Shown: piece by piece, positions 1 to 13,626 of the stretch | How the letters are laid out: each line of letters begins with the position of its first letter | Numbering within the stretch: the first letter of the stretch is position 1 | DNA from: Ophiobolus disseminans | Lineage: Eukaryota; Ascomycota; Dothideomycetes; Pleosporales; Phaeosphaeriaceae | Length of the DNA: 64,000 bases | Assembly: GCA_010093685.1 (NCBI GenBank) | Contig: MU006226.1 | Location: 942,964-1,006,963 of the forward strand | Direction of reading: 5' to 3' | The notes under the pieces: model-generated | Told to the model about the DNA's origin: nothing | The model's input: the letters and a program-made list of their open reading frames with translations, nothing else | Database searches by the model: none | Program-made: the position numbers and the translations under genes

Positions 1-1
1 G

Positions 2-2108
2 AGCTCGGAGCAGGCCGAGGACCTGATATGCGCCGGAGCTTCGACCTTCAAGGGATACCACGACTCGATACCGAATGCGCCAGGCTACAACCGCTTCTAC
101 GCCGTAATGGAGTCCGAGCACCAGAGCAGGACGGATCGTGCGCCCTTCCAGCAGCCGGCATACCGGGAGATCTCGCTCAACATGACGGGCGCCTCTGACA
201 GCCAGTTTCCGTGGCTGTCCCAGGAGCAGCCGTGCATGGCATACGCTTTCGGCAAGAGCGCAGGCACAACTACCCTCAACTACTGGATTAGCAAGTCTGG
301 GAGTAGCAACCCGCCCACACAGTTCGCCAGCGAAGTCAAGCCGCGGAAGATCAAGCTTCTGCAGATCCTGGACAGGCTGCAGAAGCTGGAGAGTGGGCTC
401 AATGAAGATGTCAGTCTACAGTCCACCTCACACTCCTGGTTGATGTGGCCTAACATTTGGTATCTTAGAACCCTGACGAGCTTTATCGGTATTTGTACAC
501 TACGCTCATTGAAGACCCCGATAAGTTCACTGGCAACCCTCACACAGGCATGGAACAGCAGGTCGTAGATCTCATTACGGTGTTGACAAACCCACGATGG
601 ATCGACTTCTCCCTTGCCAAGAACCAGGTCGTAGCCAAGTTCTTCGACGCCCCTAATCAGGAGAAGAAGCAGGAGTTTTTCCACCAGCTGCTGCTGTCTG
701 TGGAACTGTATCTGCGAATTCATTCGAGGGCGCACACTGACAAGGCCAAGCGGAAGCTTATCATGCAGCTGCCGCCCATCATCACCTGGGACTTGGCTGT
801 CGCTCAGCGTTGGCTTGAGAATATGGAGATCACCAAGACACGGACATCTTCTACGCAGAGCACCTTTAGTTTCGAGCTGAAGAGTAAGAAACGGCAAAAG
901 GAGGCTTTGAAGGCATTTGCATCGACGCTCAAGTGGCCGAACATGGACGAGGTTGACTATGTCCTCGACGAGCAGGACGTGAAGGAGAAAGCACTTGAAG
1001 ATCGCTCAGCGGACGCCATGTCCTGGTTCTCAGGCATCATATTGCCCGGAAGAACGCTGCCATGGCTGATCATGAACAGCTTGATAGATTGTGATCGCGA
1101 TACCGGGGACGCCCTGAAATTCTTGACACATATGCAGCCTGCTTCGGGCTTCCAGTATCGCGCGAACACCTACTGGTCTTCGCAGTGCATAGTTGGTAAG
1201 GTCCTGGGAGCCGCCCGTGGTGTCAAGCAGATCGCAGGCTGGGTCGGACCGTGCATCTACACTCCCGACCTAAAGCGGACCGAATGCGTCAAGGTCAAGC
1301 AACTCCCCCATCTCGACCCTAGGCTAGACACAGACGATGTGGACTCTATGAGCGAGCGCACAAACCCGCTGGGACCTATAGAGTCTAGTTACCCGGTGGA
1401 CGACTATGAGGTACCGATGCCGGATACCGAGGACGTGACAGACCTCATCAGGGTAGAGAAGCTTGGTTTCCAGCCTTCCAAGGAACAACCAGCGTCAAGC
1501 AGAAACATTCCTGGGGCGCCCATCTTGTTCGACGCTGCGATCTATTTCGCCTGTGGCGGGAAAAGCTGGCCAATGAAGCTACGATACGATGTCGACTTCA
1601 TCAATGCTTTTCCCTGCCACCAGGGTCCTCATGGTAAGAAGCCCAGATAGTGCATTGCCGACGTTGCTGACCTGTTGTAGTTCTCTTTTATGACTTCAGC
1701 TATAAGCCTATCAAGATCGACTCTGGTCTTGTAGACATCCATGATTGGGGTCGTCAGTCAGGCCGCGTCTCACGTCCTACGTCTTCTCGTTCATCACCCG
1801 CAAAGAAAGCCCTGACCCTCGCAAACGGCACCGTCAAATCTGCCCACGAACAAGTCACCAAGGTACTAGCAATCGAAGCTCTAGGTGTGAGCGACAACGA
1901 GGTCTTCGCAAGAGCGTGGTGCGCGAACCACGGACACAGCGCGGTTGTGGCGAATATCAAGGAGACTTGCATGGCATGCGCGATCAGGGAAGCGTACGCG
2001 GCGTGTGTCTCGGTCGTCATTCTTACTGAGGGTGGGAGTATCAAGGAGAACGATGCCGATGGCCCTGAACGTGCTGAGCGGATCTCGATTCCTGGGAGCT
2101 TTTGGTGA
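2..2108 (+). CDS. Conserved fungal protein of unknown function, 5' end outside the window
   Basis: Three exons can be joined: <2..409, 469..1633 and 1681..2108. The introns (410-468 and 1634-1680) begin GTCAGT and GTAAGA and end TTAG and TGTAG; the first contains a CTAAC-like branch site. The frame is open to the left edge, so the start lies outside the window. About 667 residues are visible. I do not recognise a named domain. The protein is largely soluble, with an acidic middle segment (PMPDTEDVTDLIRVEK) and a C-terminal part with several Cys and His (WCANHGH, CMACAIREAYAAC) that ends GSFW. It has no signal peptide or membrane segment in view. The join is supported by phase agreement at both introns and by the lack of stops over about 2 kb. 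Function is unknown. Confidence 0.75.
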
Positions 2109-2804
2109 CTTTGATTACACACGGTGTTTGGGCGGCATTGACATCGGACAGTCGGTTGCTTCGGCATCCTCATGATCACGACATGGAGTCTTTTAACTGT
2201 TTGGATTGGGATCAGGAGTGCATTCTCAGTGGGTGTCTATGGCTGGCTAAGGTTAACGGCTGTATGGTTACGTCTGCATGGGCAAGGGCCGGGGAGTATC
2301 GTCACGATCATGATTATGTAGCTACGTGTTATGAATTTATGAGTACTGCTATCTCGATTCTTACTTGGGATATCGTACCAAAACACGTATTGGCCCGTGC
2401 ATTGTGACGTCTTGCGGCCATCCGGAGATGCGCACGGGTTGGAGGGACTGCGACAGACTGCCTATCAACGCTCGCATTGGCTTTTGCACAGTCCAAAGAC
2501 TCAGCAAAGCGGTTAGAGTGAGGCCACCGTCCACGATTTTCAGCTCGGCGCCTAGATGTCTTCCAGGCAGTAATCACCACCTCGTAATTGCGGCACCCTC
2601 CCGCGACACTTCTTGAATACCATAACTCCGTCTTGTGGGACGCTGCATATAGCCTGCCGTATCTTTGGCCCTTCTTCTTGCTAGTTACAACCCCCGTGTG
2701 CTGTTCCTGCGCCTATGCGGTGGTGCGACGCTTCCTCTTGCGCCAGTCGGTTGTAACACGCATCACGCATCACCCAACCTCACCCATTCGAATCAGTCGC
2801 CGCC
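2109..2804. other. Intergenic region
   Basis: Separates the first gene from the armadillo-repeat gene. It holds the 3' flank of one and the 5' flank of the other. Only short unsupported open frames are present and I see no repeat or RNA gene. Confidence 0.6.
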
Positions 2805-5800
2805 ATGGGCCGATCCGCTATCCCCCCCGCGCTCATTGAGCTCGCCAATCCGACTGCGCCCGAAGCCCAGGTCGCGGCCCTGCAGAACCTCAAGAACGAG
2901 ATTGTCGGCCACGAACAACGGAAGGAGCTAGCCGTCACACATGGGGTTATCAAGCCTCTCGCAGGCTTGCTGCGGGCCGAGGCGCGGAAGGGCGGTAAGA
3001 GGAGGAGAAGTCAGGCTAATGGACACGGCTCTGGGCTCTTCAGCGAGACGAGGAGGAGCATTGCGGAATGGACGACCGAGGACGAGCTGAGATTCCAGGC
3101 TACGCTTGTCGTGGGCAGTCTTGCAAATGGTGAGCCGTGGCGGAGCATGCGTCTGAGAGGCTTGATGGCTGATATACATGGCATACAGGTGGACCCGCAT
3201 TCATTGCTCCCATGCTCGCCGGCAACGTCCTCCCGCCGCTGCTCGAGGCGCTGCGCTCCAGCGAAACGCCCCCGAAGCTCGTCACTACGGCCCTGAAGAC
3301 GCTGAACCAGATCGTCGACGCCGTTGCGCAAGAGAAGCCATGGGTCGACATGTCGGACACATCCTCGAAATCCACCCTCGCATTCGCCGTCAGCGAGCAT
3401 GTCTACACCAGGCCTGTCATTGACAGCCTGGCCGAGATCTTGTCACAGTCAGCAGGCACGGTCAAAGCCAACCAGCAGATATCGTCTGCCGTACGACTCA
3501 TAATGAAGACATGTCAAGAGGAGAATCAAAAGAAGATGCTGGTGGACGCTGGCATGCTCGACCTCCTGGCCTCCAAACTGACGGCTATTGCGGCAGCGGA
3601 CGAGGTCATCCAGGACGCTGATGCGAAGCCAGCCAACCGCGACCAGCTTCCCCGGGCATGCCTATCCGACATACTTGAGGCTATCGCAGCCATCATCAAG
3701 GACTCCCACTTCTACACTGCCCGCTTCCTCTACTCGCAGTCAATACAGCAGCTGTTCGGCTGGCCAAAGGACCGCACAACGGCAGCATACGACAACTACA
3801 ATGGCTCTTCACAGCCCACGTGGGACAAGCTGATACCGCGCGTACAGACAATGACGAGCAAGTCGGATCCATACGCAAAGGCATGGCCGGTACTTGGCTC
3901 TTATACCGCCGCCAATGCAGAGAACTATGGACGGCTACCCAGTGTAGACACATTGCAGCAGCCCACTGGTCGGGGTGTCATCACAGACGAGTCAGAGTCG
4001 CCACTCTTCATTTGGTTGATGTATGTTGCGAGGCGGGGTGAGGGCAGGGAGCGCTTGTCTGCTTGCTGGCTGCTGGCGATACTGAAGAAGTTCAGTGAGC
4101 GGTGGCCGCTCAATGACCCGTCCAAGGCGACAAGAGAGCGCCACTTCTCGTATCTAATCATTCCTCTAATCGTAAAGATGGTGGAGGAGTCCAGCCCGAC
4201 GTCTGATCATGCAAAGAAGGCATATGCTGCAGGTTCAACAGCTAAAGAGGAGATGCGCTTCGTTCTGGAGCGGTCACCACTTGTCCTTGCGGAGCTAGTT
4301 ACCAGCAACAAGGCACTCCAATCTGCGGCCGTTGACGCTCGAATACTGCCGACGCTCGTTCAGATCTTGAAGAGGTCTTTCGACACGGTCACAACATCGT
4401 CGAAGCCCCTTTGGCAGCCAAAGTCGTCATTGCATCAAGTTCAGGATCCTATGGTTGACCCTGCTTCGTCAACGCTGGGCAGATCTGGTCTCAGTTTGGA
4501 CGTGCTGCATGCGTTCAAATACAGAGAAAGCGTACTGCTGGCCTTAGCAGCGCTTGCCGGTGACCAAGATCCACTGAGGAAACTCGTCATTGAGATGGGT
4601 GCAGCGACTCACATTGTTGAAGCCATGGTACCCTATGCGGAGAACACCGAGACTGGTGCAGCACCCACAACGGCGAAGGATGGCAATCCAGAGCCAGTCC
4701 TCATTGCAGCCTGTAAAGTCACCCGATCCTTGTCCAGATCGGTCAGTGTACTCCGAACAAGTCTCATCGACCATGGCGTTGCACAACCCGTGTATGAGCT
4801 CCTCAACCACCCAAGTGTGAAGGTACAAATAGCAGCAACCGAGGTTATAACAAATCTGGTGCTGGAGTTGTCACCAATGCGCCCGGTATGTTGCCTTCTT
4901 TTTTCTCGGTCAAATGAGCTGACTCTTGTAGGAGATCATAGAGGCTGGCGTGCTTCGAGCTCTATGCGAGCAGTGTAGGTCCGCCAACTTCAATCTTCGT
5001 TTTGGTAGCCTCTGGGCTCTGAAGCATCTATGTCTTGGCTTACCACAGGCCATGAAGATACAATGTCTGGATGAGCTTGGTGTCGGCTGGCTAGTGCAAG
5101 TATTGAATGGCGAACCAAGCAAGCCTGCCATGGGCACACCTAATGCCGCAGGAGAGCAAGTAGACCTCCTCAACGCAATGGATGAACCACATATGGATGT
5201 CGACGAAGATGTTTCGGAGGAAGAAGACGAGGATACCATGGCTGATAGCATGCCTTCTATAAGTCGTCTTCAACGTCCTGGATCTCGCTACACCAGCGCC
5301 ACCAATATACGAGATCGTCTTCAGCAAATCAGAAATGACGAGCAGGACATCCGACTTAACGGCGAGCGCGATGATATACGCATACAAGAACAAGCTCTAG
5401 ACTTCATTCGCAATTTCATCTCAGAAGAACAATCTACCGGCGAGATGATCGACCACCTTCTCAAGTCCTTCGGCCACAGTAGATTCTTTGAGCTCCTCGA
5501 CGCCAAGATCCGACCCAAAAACTCATCATCCTCCACCTCATCCTCACAAACATCACAACCCCAAACCAGCCCAGCCGGCCCCACCTACTGGACCAACACC
5601 GCTCAACGAACTTTCTCCTCACCCGCACCCCAGCAGCAACACCAGTACACGTGGTCAAACTATCCCGCCTCCGAACTCGTCCTCGCAACCGTCTACGTCC
5701 TAGTCCACATCGCCAACGGCCGCCCAGCCCACCGCTCCCTCCTCATATCCCAGACGACACTAATGCAACACGTGCTCCCCCTACTCTCCCACTCGCGCCG

Positions 5801-6146
5801 CGAAATTCGCGCTATGTGCGCGTGGTTTCTGCAAAACCTGCTCTGGCAGGAAGATTCGAGCGACGAGGCGCCGACGCGCGAACGCGCGCATTTGTTGCGT
5901 AATCTGGGCTTTGAAGAGGGCGCCAAGAGGCTGGCGGCGGATATGGATCAGGATGTTAAAGAGCGCGCTCGCACGGTGAATGATATGTTTGCTAAGTACC
6001 TGGCTGATAATCATGGGCATGCGACGAGGGGCGGCGCGTATGGGGGTCAGGGGCAGGGCTTTGGGGGCGCGGATATGGGTGGGCTTGGGGGGATGGGGGG
6101 GAGGTTGGGAGGGTTGCATGGGTGGAGACATGATTCTAGGGGGTGA
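2805..6146 (+). CDS. Armadillo-repeat protein, ARMC8/Vid28 (Gid5)-like
   Basis: Three exons: 2805..3129, 3189..4885 and 4932..6146. The introns are 59 and 46 bp (GTGAGC...ACAG and GTATGT...GTAG), and the total coding length of 3237 nt gives 1078 residues. The start is the ATG at 2805, whose opening MGRSAIPPALIELANP leads straight into the first helical repeat. Leucine- and alanine-rich alpha-helical repeats fill the protein (for example GVIKPLAGLLRAEARKG near residue 47 and the AATEVITNLVLEL stretch before the second intron). An acidic stretch (DVDEDVSEEEDEDT) lies in the third exon and the C-terminus is Gly/Met-rich. In yeast and animals this family is a scaffold of the GID/CTLH ubiquitin ligase, which degrades gluconeogenic enzymes. 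That role here is inferred from family resemblance; a different armadillo protein remains possible. Confidence 0.72.
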
Positions 6147-8001
6147 GTTGTGTTGGGGGGGATATTGATTGCCTTTTTTTAGCGGGATTGGGTTGGTTGA
6201 AGGCGTGTATGTTCTGGGAATTGTTGTTTTTATACAAATGCAGATTCTTTTCTCTTTTAGATTGAATGAGTAACTGGTATGCATATCATTACCCAGGTAC
6301 ATTTTTTGGGGGCTTGGGTGCACGCTGTTGGTACGATGCTTTAATATATTTTCTCTCTTGATGCTACTGTGAGAAGATTGTTGGTACACGGTGCATGGAA
6401 TATTGTTCCTTAGTGTACCTGGGTAGTCTGCTCGAACTGGTTATTTCCTCCCCTGTTGGGTCGCGCGTGTTGAGGCCGAGTGCAATGATATGCTGTTTGT
6501 TCTAAACATGCCTTGTCCGCAAGACGGCGACATCCAACGACCCTTTATTTACCATGGCCCTCCGAGAGTTTTTTGCGGTACATTGAGGGAGGAGATTCGA
6601 GGCCTGTGGAGTGCATATTACACATGTTGCCTCCGCGTTTGAAGAGTGCGGTACAATGTGCGGAGAAGTACTAAAGCAGACTTTGTAGTCCGAGGGAAGA
6701 AATGAGGACGGAGTTGGGGATGGGGTATGGACATAGAATTACATGTGAAGAAAGGGCGAGAGAATTAGAGTAACAGTTTCTCTATGGTTGGTGTATGGTG
6801 TGTACATTCGCTCCCGGTTAGATTCGACGGCCAACATGTTGTAATCTGTTGCACTTCGGAGCTGCGCTGTCGCTGTGGGTTGAAGCCGCGTACATGCTCT
6901 AAGTGTTCCATTTGCGGCAAGTAGAGGGTATGCGATTTAATTATACCTCCTTAGGCAATCTTCCGGTGTGATGGATTTGGTGTCGATCTCGTGAATCCCG
7001 GTGCATTTGCGGAGATTTGCTCGCTGTTATGATGGTGATAACAACCCGTTCAGTAATCATTGAAGCACGAGATATGTTGAGAAGCTTGATCGTATCATGT
7101 TGATAGTCCCGTCGCTCTAACAGTCGATGAGGTCGTTGGTTATCCAAAGAGTTTGAAAGAATTTCGGCTTCTAAGTCGGCTCCTCATTGACCTCCAGGGC
7201 TGAGGCTTTGGAAGCAATCAGCTGACAGCATACCCAGGGTAAGATATATTCTACATTGGGTTCCAACATGTCCTCTTATCAGCATGCGACATAATGGGGT
7301 ATTTTGGGTTCCAGCACGGTCAAGGTTTCTTCGAGGACCATCGTAACGTTGATGTCGTGGTCGTGGTTTCCTAAAGCGGTTGGCCGCGGACGACCCGAGG
7401 AAAGCGAACCTCCTTCCCATGACAACCCTAGCCCTCCCCAACAACCCCGGGATCACCAAGCTACGATAGCGCATGGAAATGAGCCGTGCGCCGATCTGCG
7501 AAACACGCTCAATGGCCCGGAAAACTGTTCGTACCTTTGGAGCTCGCTGCGTGGCCCGCTGCCGAAGTCACACAGTAGACCCATTTCCCTCATCACACGG
7601 GCTCTACACAGCCTCCACGAACAACCCGCCAATGATAGCGACCTCATCATCTCAATCAATGTTTCAGAGCACCAACATGGCCGGTTGCAGCGTACGCTCT
7701 TATGCAAAAACGTCAAGGTTGTAAGCCACGCATTGAGACGCAGGCTGACCGTCCACACCAAGCGAACCTCTGATTCGTCGCCGCGTAAGATGTGCTTGAT
7801 CGACGTGTCTGTTTCCTCCACACATGATCGGCCGTATGACAAGGGTCCTCCAATATTGTCAGGTCGCGATGAGTGTGCTAGGGCTGACTCTATTTAACCT
7901 TTGACCTCCATTGATCGCTTCTGCACATCAACTGTCACACCTACTCCAGTCACTCGTTTGGTCTACTCTTTCTCATCAGTTTTTGCGAGGACGACAGCGA
8001 C
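6147..8001. other. Long intergenic region with a 12-bp inverted repeat
   Basis: About 1.85 kb with no gene I can support. The left end is G-rich 3' flank of the armadillo gene. A perfect 12-bp inverted repeat (TACCCAGGTACA at 6290-6301 and its complement at 6414-6425) brackets about 110 bp. Open frames at 7184-7897 on both strands lack family resemblance, coherent splice sites or codon bias. The right end is the 5' flank of the GH55 gene. Confidence 0.6.
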
Positions 8002-10779
8002 ATGTTGAAAGCGTCAATCCTCTTGGGGTTGTCGACTTGCGCGCTCGCGCTTAACGCTCGTTTTGCTGATGGCGCTGTTGAGGCTGATCCAGGGTCCGCG
8101 TTGGAGAGTTTGGCGTCAAGTGTGGTGTTCTCCTTGAAGCCAACGTCGAAGCCGACGCCAATCGTGGTATCCACTCTCAAGTCTTCATCGAAGCCTGCGT
8201 CAATTCATAGCACCTCAGGATACGGGCATAGTGTCTCCAAGATCCCGTATCCCACTGGGACGAACAGCACATCTGTGAAGCCTGGCCCAACTGGAACACC
8301 AAACTGCGCTCCGTACTGGCTCGAGAACATCAAGCACCAAGGTATTGCTTCGTTCAATCCAAATCCGAAGGCTTATAAAGTTTATCGAAATGTAAAGGAT
8401 TACGGCGCCAAGGGTGAGATAAATCGTCATATCCTTTTCATGGAGGAAGTGCTGACCTCGGATCCCCAACTTAGGCGACGGCCGGACTGACGACACTGCC
8501 GCTATCCAACGGGCAATAACCTCTGGCGACCGCTGTACTCCAGGATTTTGCGAGAGCTCAACTAATACCCCGGCCTTGGTGTACTTCCCGGGTGGTACAT
8601 ACTTGATTTCATCGAGCATTATCGACTACTACTACACTCAGGTACAACACAATACACCGTTCATGCTACTGAATGTTATGTTTAATATGATTAGATCATT
8701 GGAAACCCTAATTGCTTGCCTATCATACAGGCTTCTGCCAACTTCAGCGCTACAGGTGGACTGGGGCTGATCGATGGTTCGCCATACGGAAGTGCAGGCC
8801 CCCGCGCTGGGAAAACAGGATATGGTCCAACCAACACGTTTTTCAGGCAGATTCGAAACCTCATCCTCGATATGACCAAGATTCCTGCTAATGTTTCCGC
8901 CACTGGTATTCACTGGCCTACGGCCCAGACAACGAGCTTGCAAAACATTGTCTTCAACATGAATGCAGTCAATGGAACGCAACATCAAGGCGTTTTTGTC
9001 GAAGAAGGGTCTGGAGGTTTCATGAATGATCTTGTCTTTAACGGTGGTAAATACGGATTCAACGTCGGGAACCAACAGTTCACTACCCGTAATCTGACCT
9101 TCAACAACGTCGACACCGCTATCAATCAGCTATGGGACTGGGGATGGACCTACAAGTCGATCAAGATCAACAAGTGCAGAGTCGGATTGAACATGTCTGC
9201 TGGCGGACCATCAGCAGTCAATGTAGGGTCTGTCACTTTCTTCGACTCCGAAATCACCGACACAAAGATTGGTATCGTGACCGCGAGGACAGATGCTTCC
9301 GAACCTGCTGCTGGTGCGTCACTCTACTTGGAGAACATCGCGTTGAAGAACGTCGGTGTGGCTGTGCTCGGTCCCAATGGAACATATCTCGCAGGATCAT
9401 CTGGAGTCTCAGTCATCGATGCATGGGCTGATGGTCACCGCTACCTTCCCAACGGGCCCAAGAAGGACAGAGGAAGCGTGGTACCTAGCGTACGACCCGC
9501 CAAACTTCTTGATGCATCTGGAAAATACTACGAACGATCTAAGCCGCAGTATGGCAGTATCCCACTATCGCAGTTCCTTAGTGCTCGGGATCTTGGTTGC
9601 AGAGGAGACGGAGAAACGGACGACACTAAGGCATTGAACAATGCCATTCTAGCTGCGAAAGCTGCGAAGAAGATACTGTTCATCGATGCTGGGTACTACA
9701 AAGTCACAGAGACGATCCTCATCCCTCCTGGTTCAAAGATTGTTGGCGAAGCTCTCGCGTCTGTGATTCTCTCGGCTGGCAACTACTTTAACGACCTGAA
9801 AAATCCCAGTGTTGTTGTTAAAGTTGCTGAGCAAGGAGAACATGGTTCAGTCGAGTTATCTGACCTGTTCATTAGCACACAGGGCCAGCAGAAAGGAGCA
9901 ATTCTGATGGAGTACAATCTCTTTACACTCGACGAGGAGCCTGCCGGTATGTGGGATGTTCATACTCGCATTGGAGGCTTTGCCGGCTCCAAGCTACAGA
10001 CTGAGAAGTGTGAGAAGACGCCTAATGTGACTATCACTGCGACCAACCTAGTGCAGGAGTGCATTGCGGCGTACATGTCTATTCACATTACCAAATGGGC
10101 TGCTGGTCTGTACATGGAGAACAACTGGCTCTGGACTGCGGACCATGATCTTGACGACGCTCGGAACAACAACACACAGATTACCATTTATGCTGGTCGT
10201 GGCCTACATATCGAGAGCTTGCAGGGTAGATTATGGTTGTGAGTCCTGTCTAGACTCGACCCTTTTTTGAGTAGTGAAAACTAACAGCCCAGATACGGTA
10301 CCGCGGTGGAACACCATGTTAAGTACGAGTACCAATTCGTCGACACCCGCGAAATCTTCATGGGCCAAATCCAGACCGAGACCGCATACTACCAGCCCAA
10401 CCCCGACTCCTCGATCCCTTTCCCCGTGGACGTAGCTCTTAATGACCCTGTTTTCAATACCTCAGCTACTTCCTCGGGCTGGGGTCTCCGCATCCTTCGC
10501 TCAAACACCATTCTTGGCTATGGCGTCGGTCTATACAGTTTCTTCGATAACTACAGCACTAACTGTTCGGCCGTCGATGCAGGCGCGAGATGCCAGAAGA
10601 GGATCTTCAGTATTGAAGGCGATAGACTCTCGTACAACATCAATCTGTACAACCTGAATACTGTGGGGTCGACGCAGATGATAACAAGGGACGGTGTGGA
10701 TCTTGCCTCGAATGTCGACAACAACAGCACCTTTGTTGATACTATCAATGTGTTTCGGATTGGGAGCTTTGGACTATGA
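8002..10779 (+). CDS. Secreted glycoside hydrolase family 55 (exo-beta-1,3-glucanase type)
   Basis: Four exons: 8002..8413, 8475..8641, 8695..10238 and 10293..10779. Introns are 61, 53 and 54 bp, all phase-consistent, giving 869 residues. A signal peptide opens the protein (MLKASILLGLSTCALA), followed by a short Ser/Thr/Lys/Pro-rich linker. Two pectate-lyase-3-type right-handed beta-helix domains follow. The first begins near NVKDYGAKGDGRTDDTAAI and the second near ARDLGCRGDGETDDTKAL; this duplicated GDG-x-TDDT signature is the hallmark of GH55. Family members release glucose or short oligomers from the non-reducing end of beta-1,3-glucan. The protein should be extracellular, acting on the fungus's own wall, on other fungi or on storage glucan. 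Catalytic residues were not mapped. The length is slightly above the usual 750-800, explained by the linker. Confidence 0.9.
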
Positions 10780-11762
10780 GAGTCAAGCATAGGGGAGTGA
10801 CTGTTTTCTGGTCGGGTTCTGTAAGACTAGGGAATACTACTGTTGCAAGAAGTCCAACCGAATACATCCACGGCATATTAACTTTGATAAGGTTTCTTGG
10901 AGCTGAGAGTCCCCACAAAATCCAGCCTTGTGCAATCGGAAAAACGACTCGCTATATTGTGTTTGGTGAAGAGGCTCTGCGGATCAATATTTGCACGAGC
11001 ATGACCGCGTTGTAAAGAAACACAATAATGAGCTTTGGCAACAGTCCAGCGGCGCCTCCGATGCGGGAGGGTGACAGTGGGGCACCTAGCCCGGGGAGTT
11101 CATTTTGCACCACGGCTTCTAACCGCTTTCGCTCTGGCGCGCATCCTATCTTGAGCATTGATCCCCTGACGCTGCAGCGGATCGCCAGCTCCGACTCAAC
11201 CTTGAAAAAACCACCAACCACCACTGAGCTGGTGCGTCGTGTTTCGTATCAATCCCTGCTTTTGCAACCACGCCGTCCACCGCGACGGCAGCGGCTGAAC
11301 GCCCGGCGCTGTTCGAGGCAGGTGCAAATGCAGTGTGGAATGCCAATGCTGTGACCAAGGGGCCTGAGAGGTATAGCTAATCACGATGGAAGACGTGCTG
11401 CAGCAATCTGGAGAGCCCCCTCAATATGAGTGTGACATTCCAGCGGTTGGACGCAAGTTGGTGCTGTCTTGTCGAATAGGCGTTCTTGCAGCTGAGACCT
11501 GCTTCGCTTTCGGGTCACACTGCAGGTCGGCTTGTATCTGATCTGCGGGCGACTCATTGACATTGGAACTTAGTCGCCGACCTATCTTAGGCATACCTAC
11601 CGACGGTTGGTGAGTGCGGCGTCGCAGTTTGCATAGCTTTCTTCAGCCTCGTTCCAACGCTTCTCAACGGTTGCGGGAGCTCTGGACGCGCCGCATCCAT
11701 TCGAACTACTCACGTATATCACGACTTAGGAGCGCGTGTCAACTGTGCTGAACATCATCAAG
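10780..11762. other. Intergenic region
   Basis: Holds the 3' flank of the GH55 gene and the 5' flank of the permease gene. Open frames on both strands near 10952-11384 overlap each other and resemble nothing I know. No repeat seen. Confidence 0.6.
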
Positions 11763-13626
11763 ATGTCGTCAAGGCGCACGGTCTTGAGGTAAGAACTCCT
11801 TCATCATAGCCGACGCCAACAGCTAATAAAGTCGCCAGCGCCGACCTCAAGGAGAGGCATGTCAACATGATGGCCTTCTCGGCCTGCATAGGCTTCGGTC
11901 TCTTCTTACAGAGCGGCAAGATCATATATATCGCTGGCCCTGGTTTGGCTATCGTCGCCATTGTACTCGCATCATCCGTGATGTGGTCGGTCATTGCATG
12001 CCTCGGCGAGATGACGGCACTTTTCCCTGTGCAAGGACCGCTGTTCGAATTTCCGGGTCGCTTCATCGATGAAGCGGTTGGGTACGCAACTGGTTGGATC
12101 ACTTGGTTCGCATGGGTTGTAATCTTAGCGGCAGAGATCCTCGCGGTAGCGCAACTCTGGAAGTTCCGCTTCGACGAGGCGTACTTGAGAGATGTTGGAT
12201 ACCCGGACGAGCGATTGGGTTGGAGCACCGAAAGCTACTCACCAGCTGTATGGGTCTTTATCTTTCTGATCCTCATTGGCGTCATCAACCTCCTCCCGGT
12301 TCGGCAATACGGGCAACTGGAGTACTTCTTTGGTGTTATTAAGATCATGTTCATCTCTCTTCTCATCGTATTCAACGTCATAGTTTCGGCCATTCAATTA
12401 GTACCTCATACAAATCACTTCTGGACCTGGAACAAGCCGTGGGGATTCGCTGCGGAAAAGTTCGTGGTACACCCCTCGTCTGAGGCTGGCACCGTACTCA
12501 CTGGAGATGGTGGCAAATTCCTGGCTCTTTGGACCGCGGTCGTAGCATCGCTCTTTTCCTTTGTCGGATTCGAGACGATCGCAATTACAGCTCCTGAGAA
12601 CAGAGATCTAGAGAAGCACGAGACGATCAAACTTGCGACGAAGAAACTGACACTACGAATAACAATTCTCTACATCCTCGGTACCTTTGTTGGAGGGCTG
12701 AATGTGCCATACGACGATCCAAACCTAGTGAATATTCAAATCAACAGCATCCGCGCCGGTCAGAACAGCATCTTCGTGCTAGCTGCGGTGCGCAACCACA
12801 TCCGCATTTGGCCGTCCATCTTCAACGGATTTTTTATTTTCTCTGCGACAACCTCCGGCATCAACGCTCTGTACAACTCCAGTCGACTGCTTCACGCGCT
12901 CGCGAGCATACCAGAAGCGTGGCCAGTATGGTTCCAGAACACTAGGAGACGTCTCGAGCGAACCACAGATCGCGGAGTCCCACTGGGAACAGTTACGGTG
13001 TCTTGGTGCGTCGGATTGATCGCGTTCCTTGCAATCAAGCCGTTCCCGTCAGTTGTCTTGGGGCGCATTACCAACAACGCCGTGGTTTCTGAACTGATTT
13101 GCTACACCGTCATTTGCCTCTCGTACATTGTGTTTTACCACCGGATTAAGGAAGCAGCGAACGATCCGTCACTGGAGAATCGCAGTGCTTTCAACCGAGA
13201 CGACAAGCAGTACCCATATCGCACGAAAGGACAACTCTTTCGAGCCTACTACGGTTTCATTTTCTGTATTTTGCTCATCCTTTTCAATAATTGGAGGGCG
13301 TTTTATCCTCCCTTCTCGGTGCCAGATTTCATCGCCTCGTACATCGGTGTAAGTCCAAAACCATCTTCTGCAAAACAATAACCTAATTTCGACGGCAGAT
13401 TGTCGTTTTCTTCACGCTGATCGCGGCGTATCACGTCAAATCTGACGGCTGGAACCCATTGAAATGGAAACGCAACGCCTCGATGCAGCTGCAGAGACCG
13501 CCTCCTAAAGTTGTGGTACCGGGCCGTAGGAGAGGCCAACTTGTTTTTCCGAATCCAAAGAGAACAATGTTGGATGAGGATAATGCGAAAGCGTTAGTGT
13601 CATTTCTCTGGGGCTGGATCAAATAG
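11763..13626 (+). CDS. Amino-acid permease (APC superfamily, AAT-type)
   Basis: Three exons: 11763..11788, 11839..13348 and 13399..13626. Both introns are 50 bp (GTAAGA...CCAG and GTAAGT...GCAG), and the join gives 587 residues. The tiny first exon supplies the start MSSRRTVL, and the join recreates the classical permease opening LKERHVNMMAFSACIGFG, where family members have an LKxRHxxMIA...IGTG motif. About 12 hydrophobic segments follow, with the conserved FSFVGFETIAITAPENRD block (family pattern F-G-x-E near E-x-x-N/P). The last exon encodes the final membrane helix and a basic tail. It should import amino acids at the plasma membrane by proton symport; substrate cannot be told from sequence. 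The IGxG motif reads IGFG rather than IGTG, so substrate range may differ from textbook members. Confidence 0.88.

Noticed and set aside
280..897. 205-residue open frame on the minus strand
   Set aside because: Lies wholly antisense to the first gene, whose plus-strand exons join in phase; no family resemblance.
5781..6389. 202-residue minus-strand frame rich in Pro, His and Ile
   Set aside because: Antisense to the Gly/Met-rich end of the armadillo gene and its 3' flank; composition is that of a shadow frame.
7304..7897. 197-residue plus-strand frame and overlapping minus-strand frames
   Set aside because: Mutually overlapping, no motif, no splice sites leading to a start; taken as chance frames in GC-balanced intergenic DNA.
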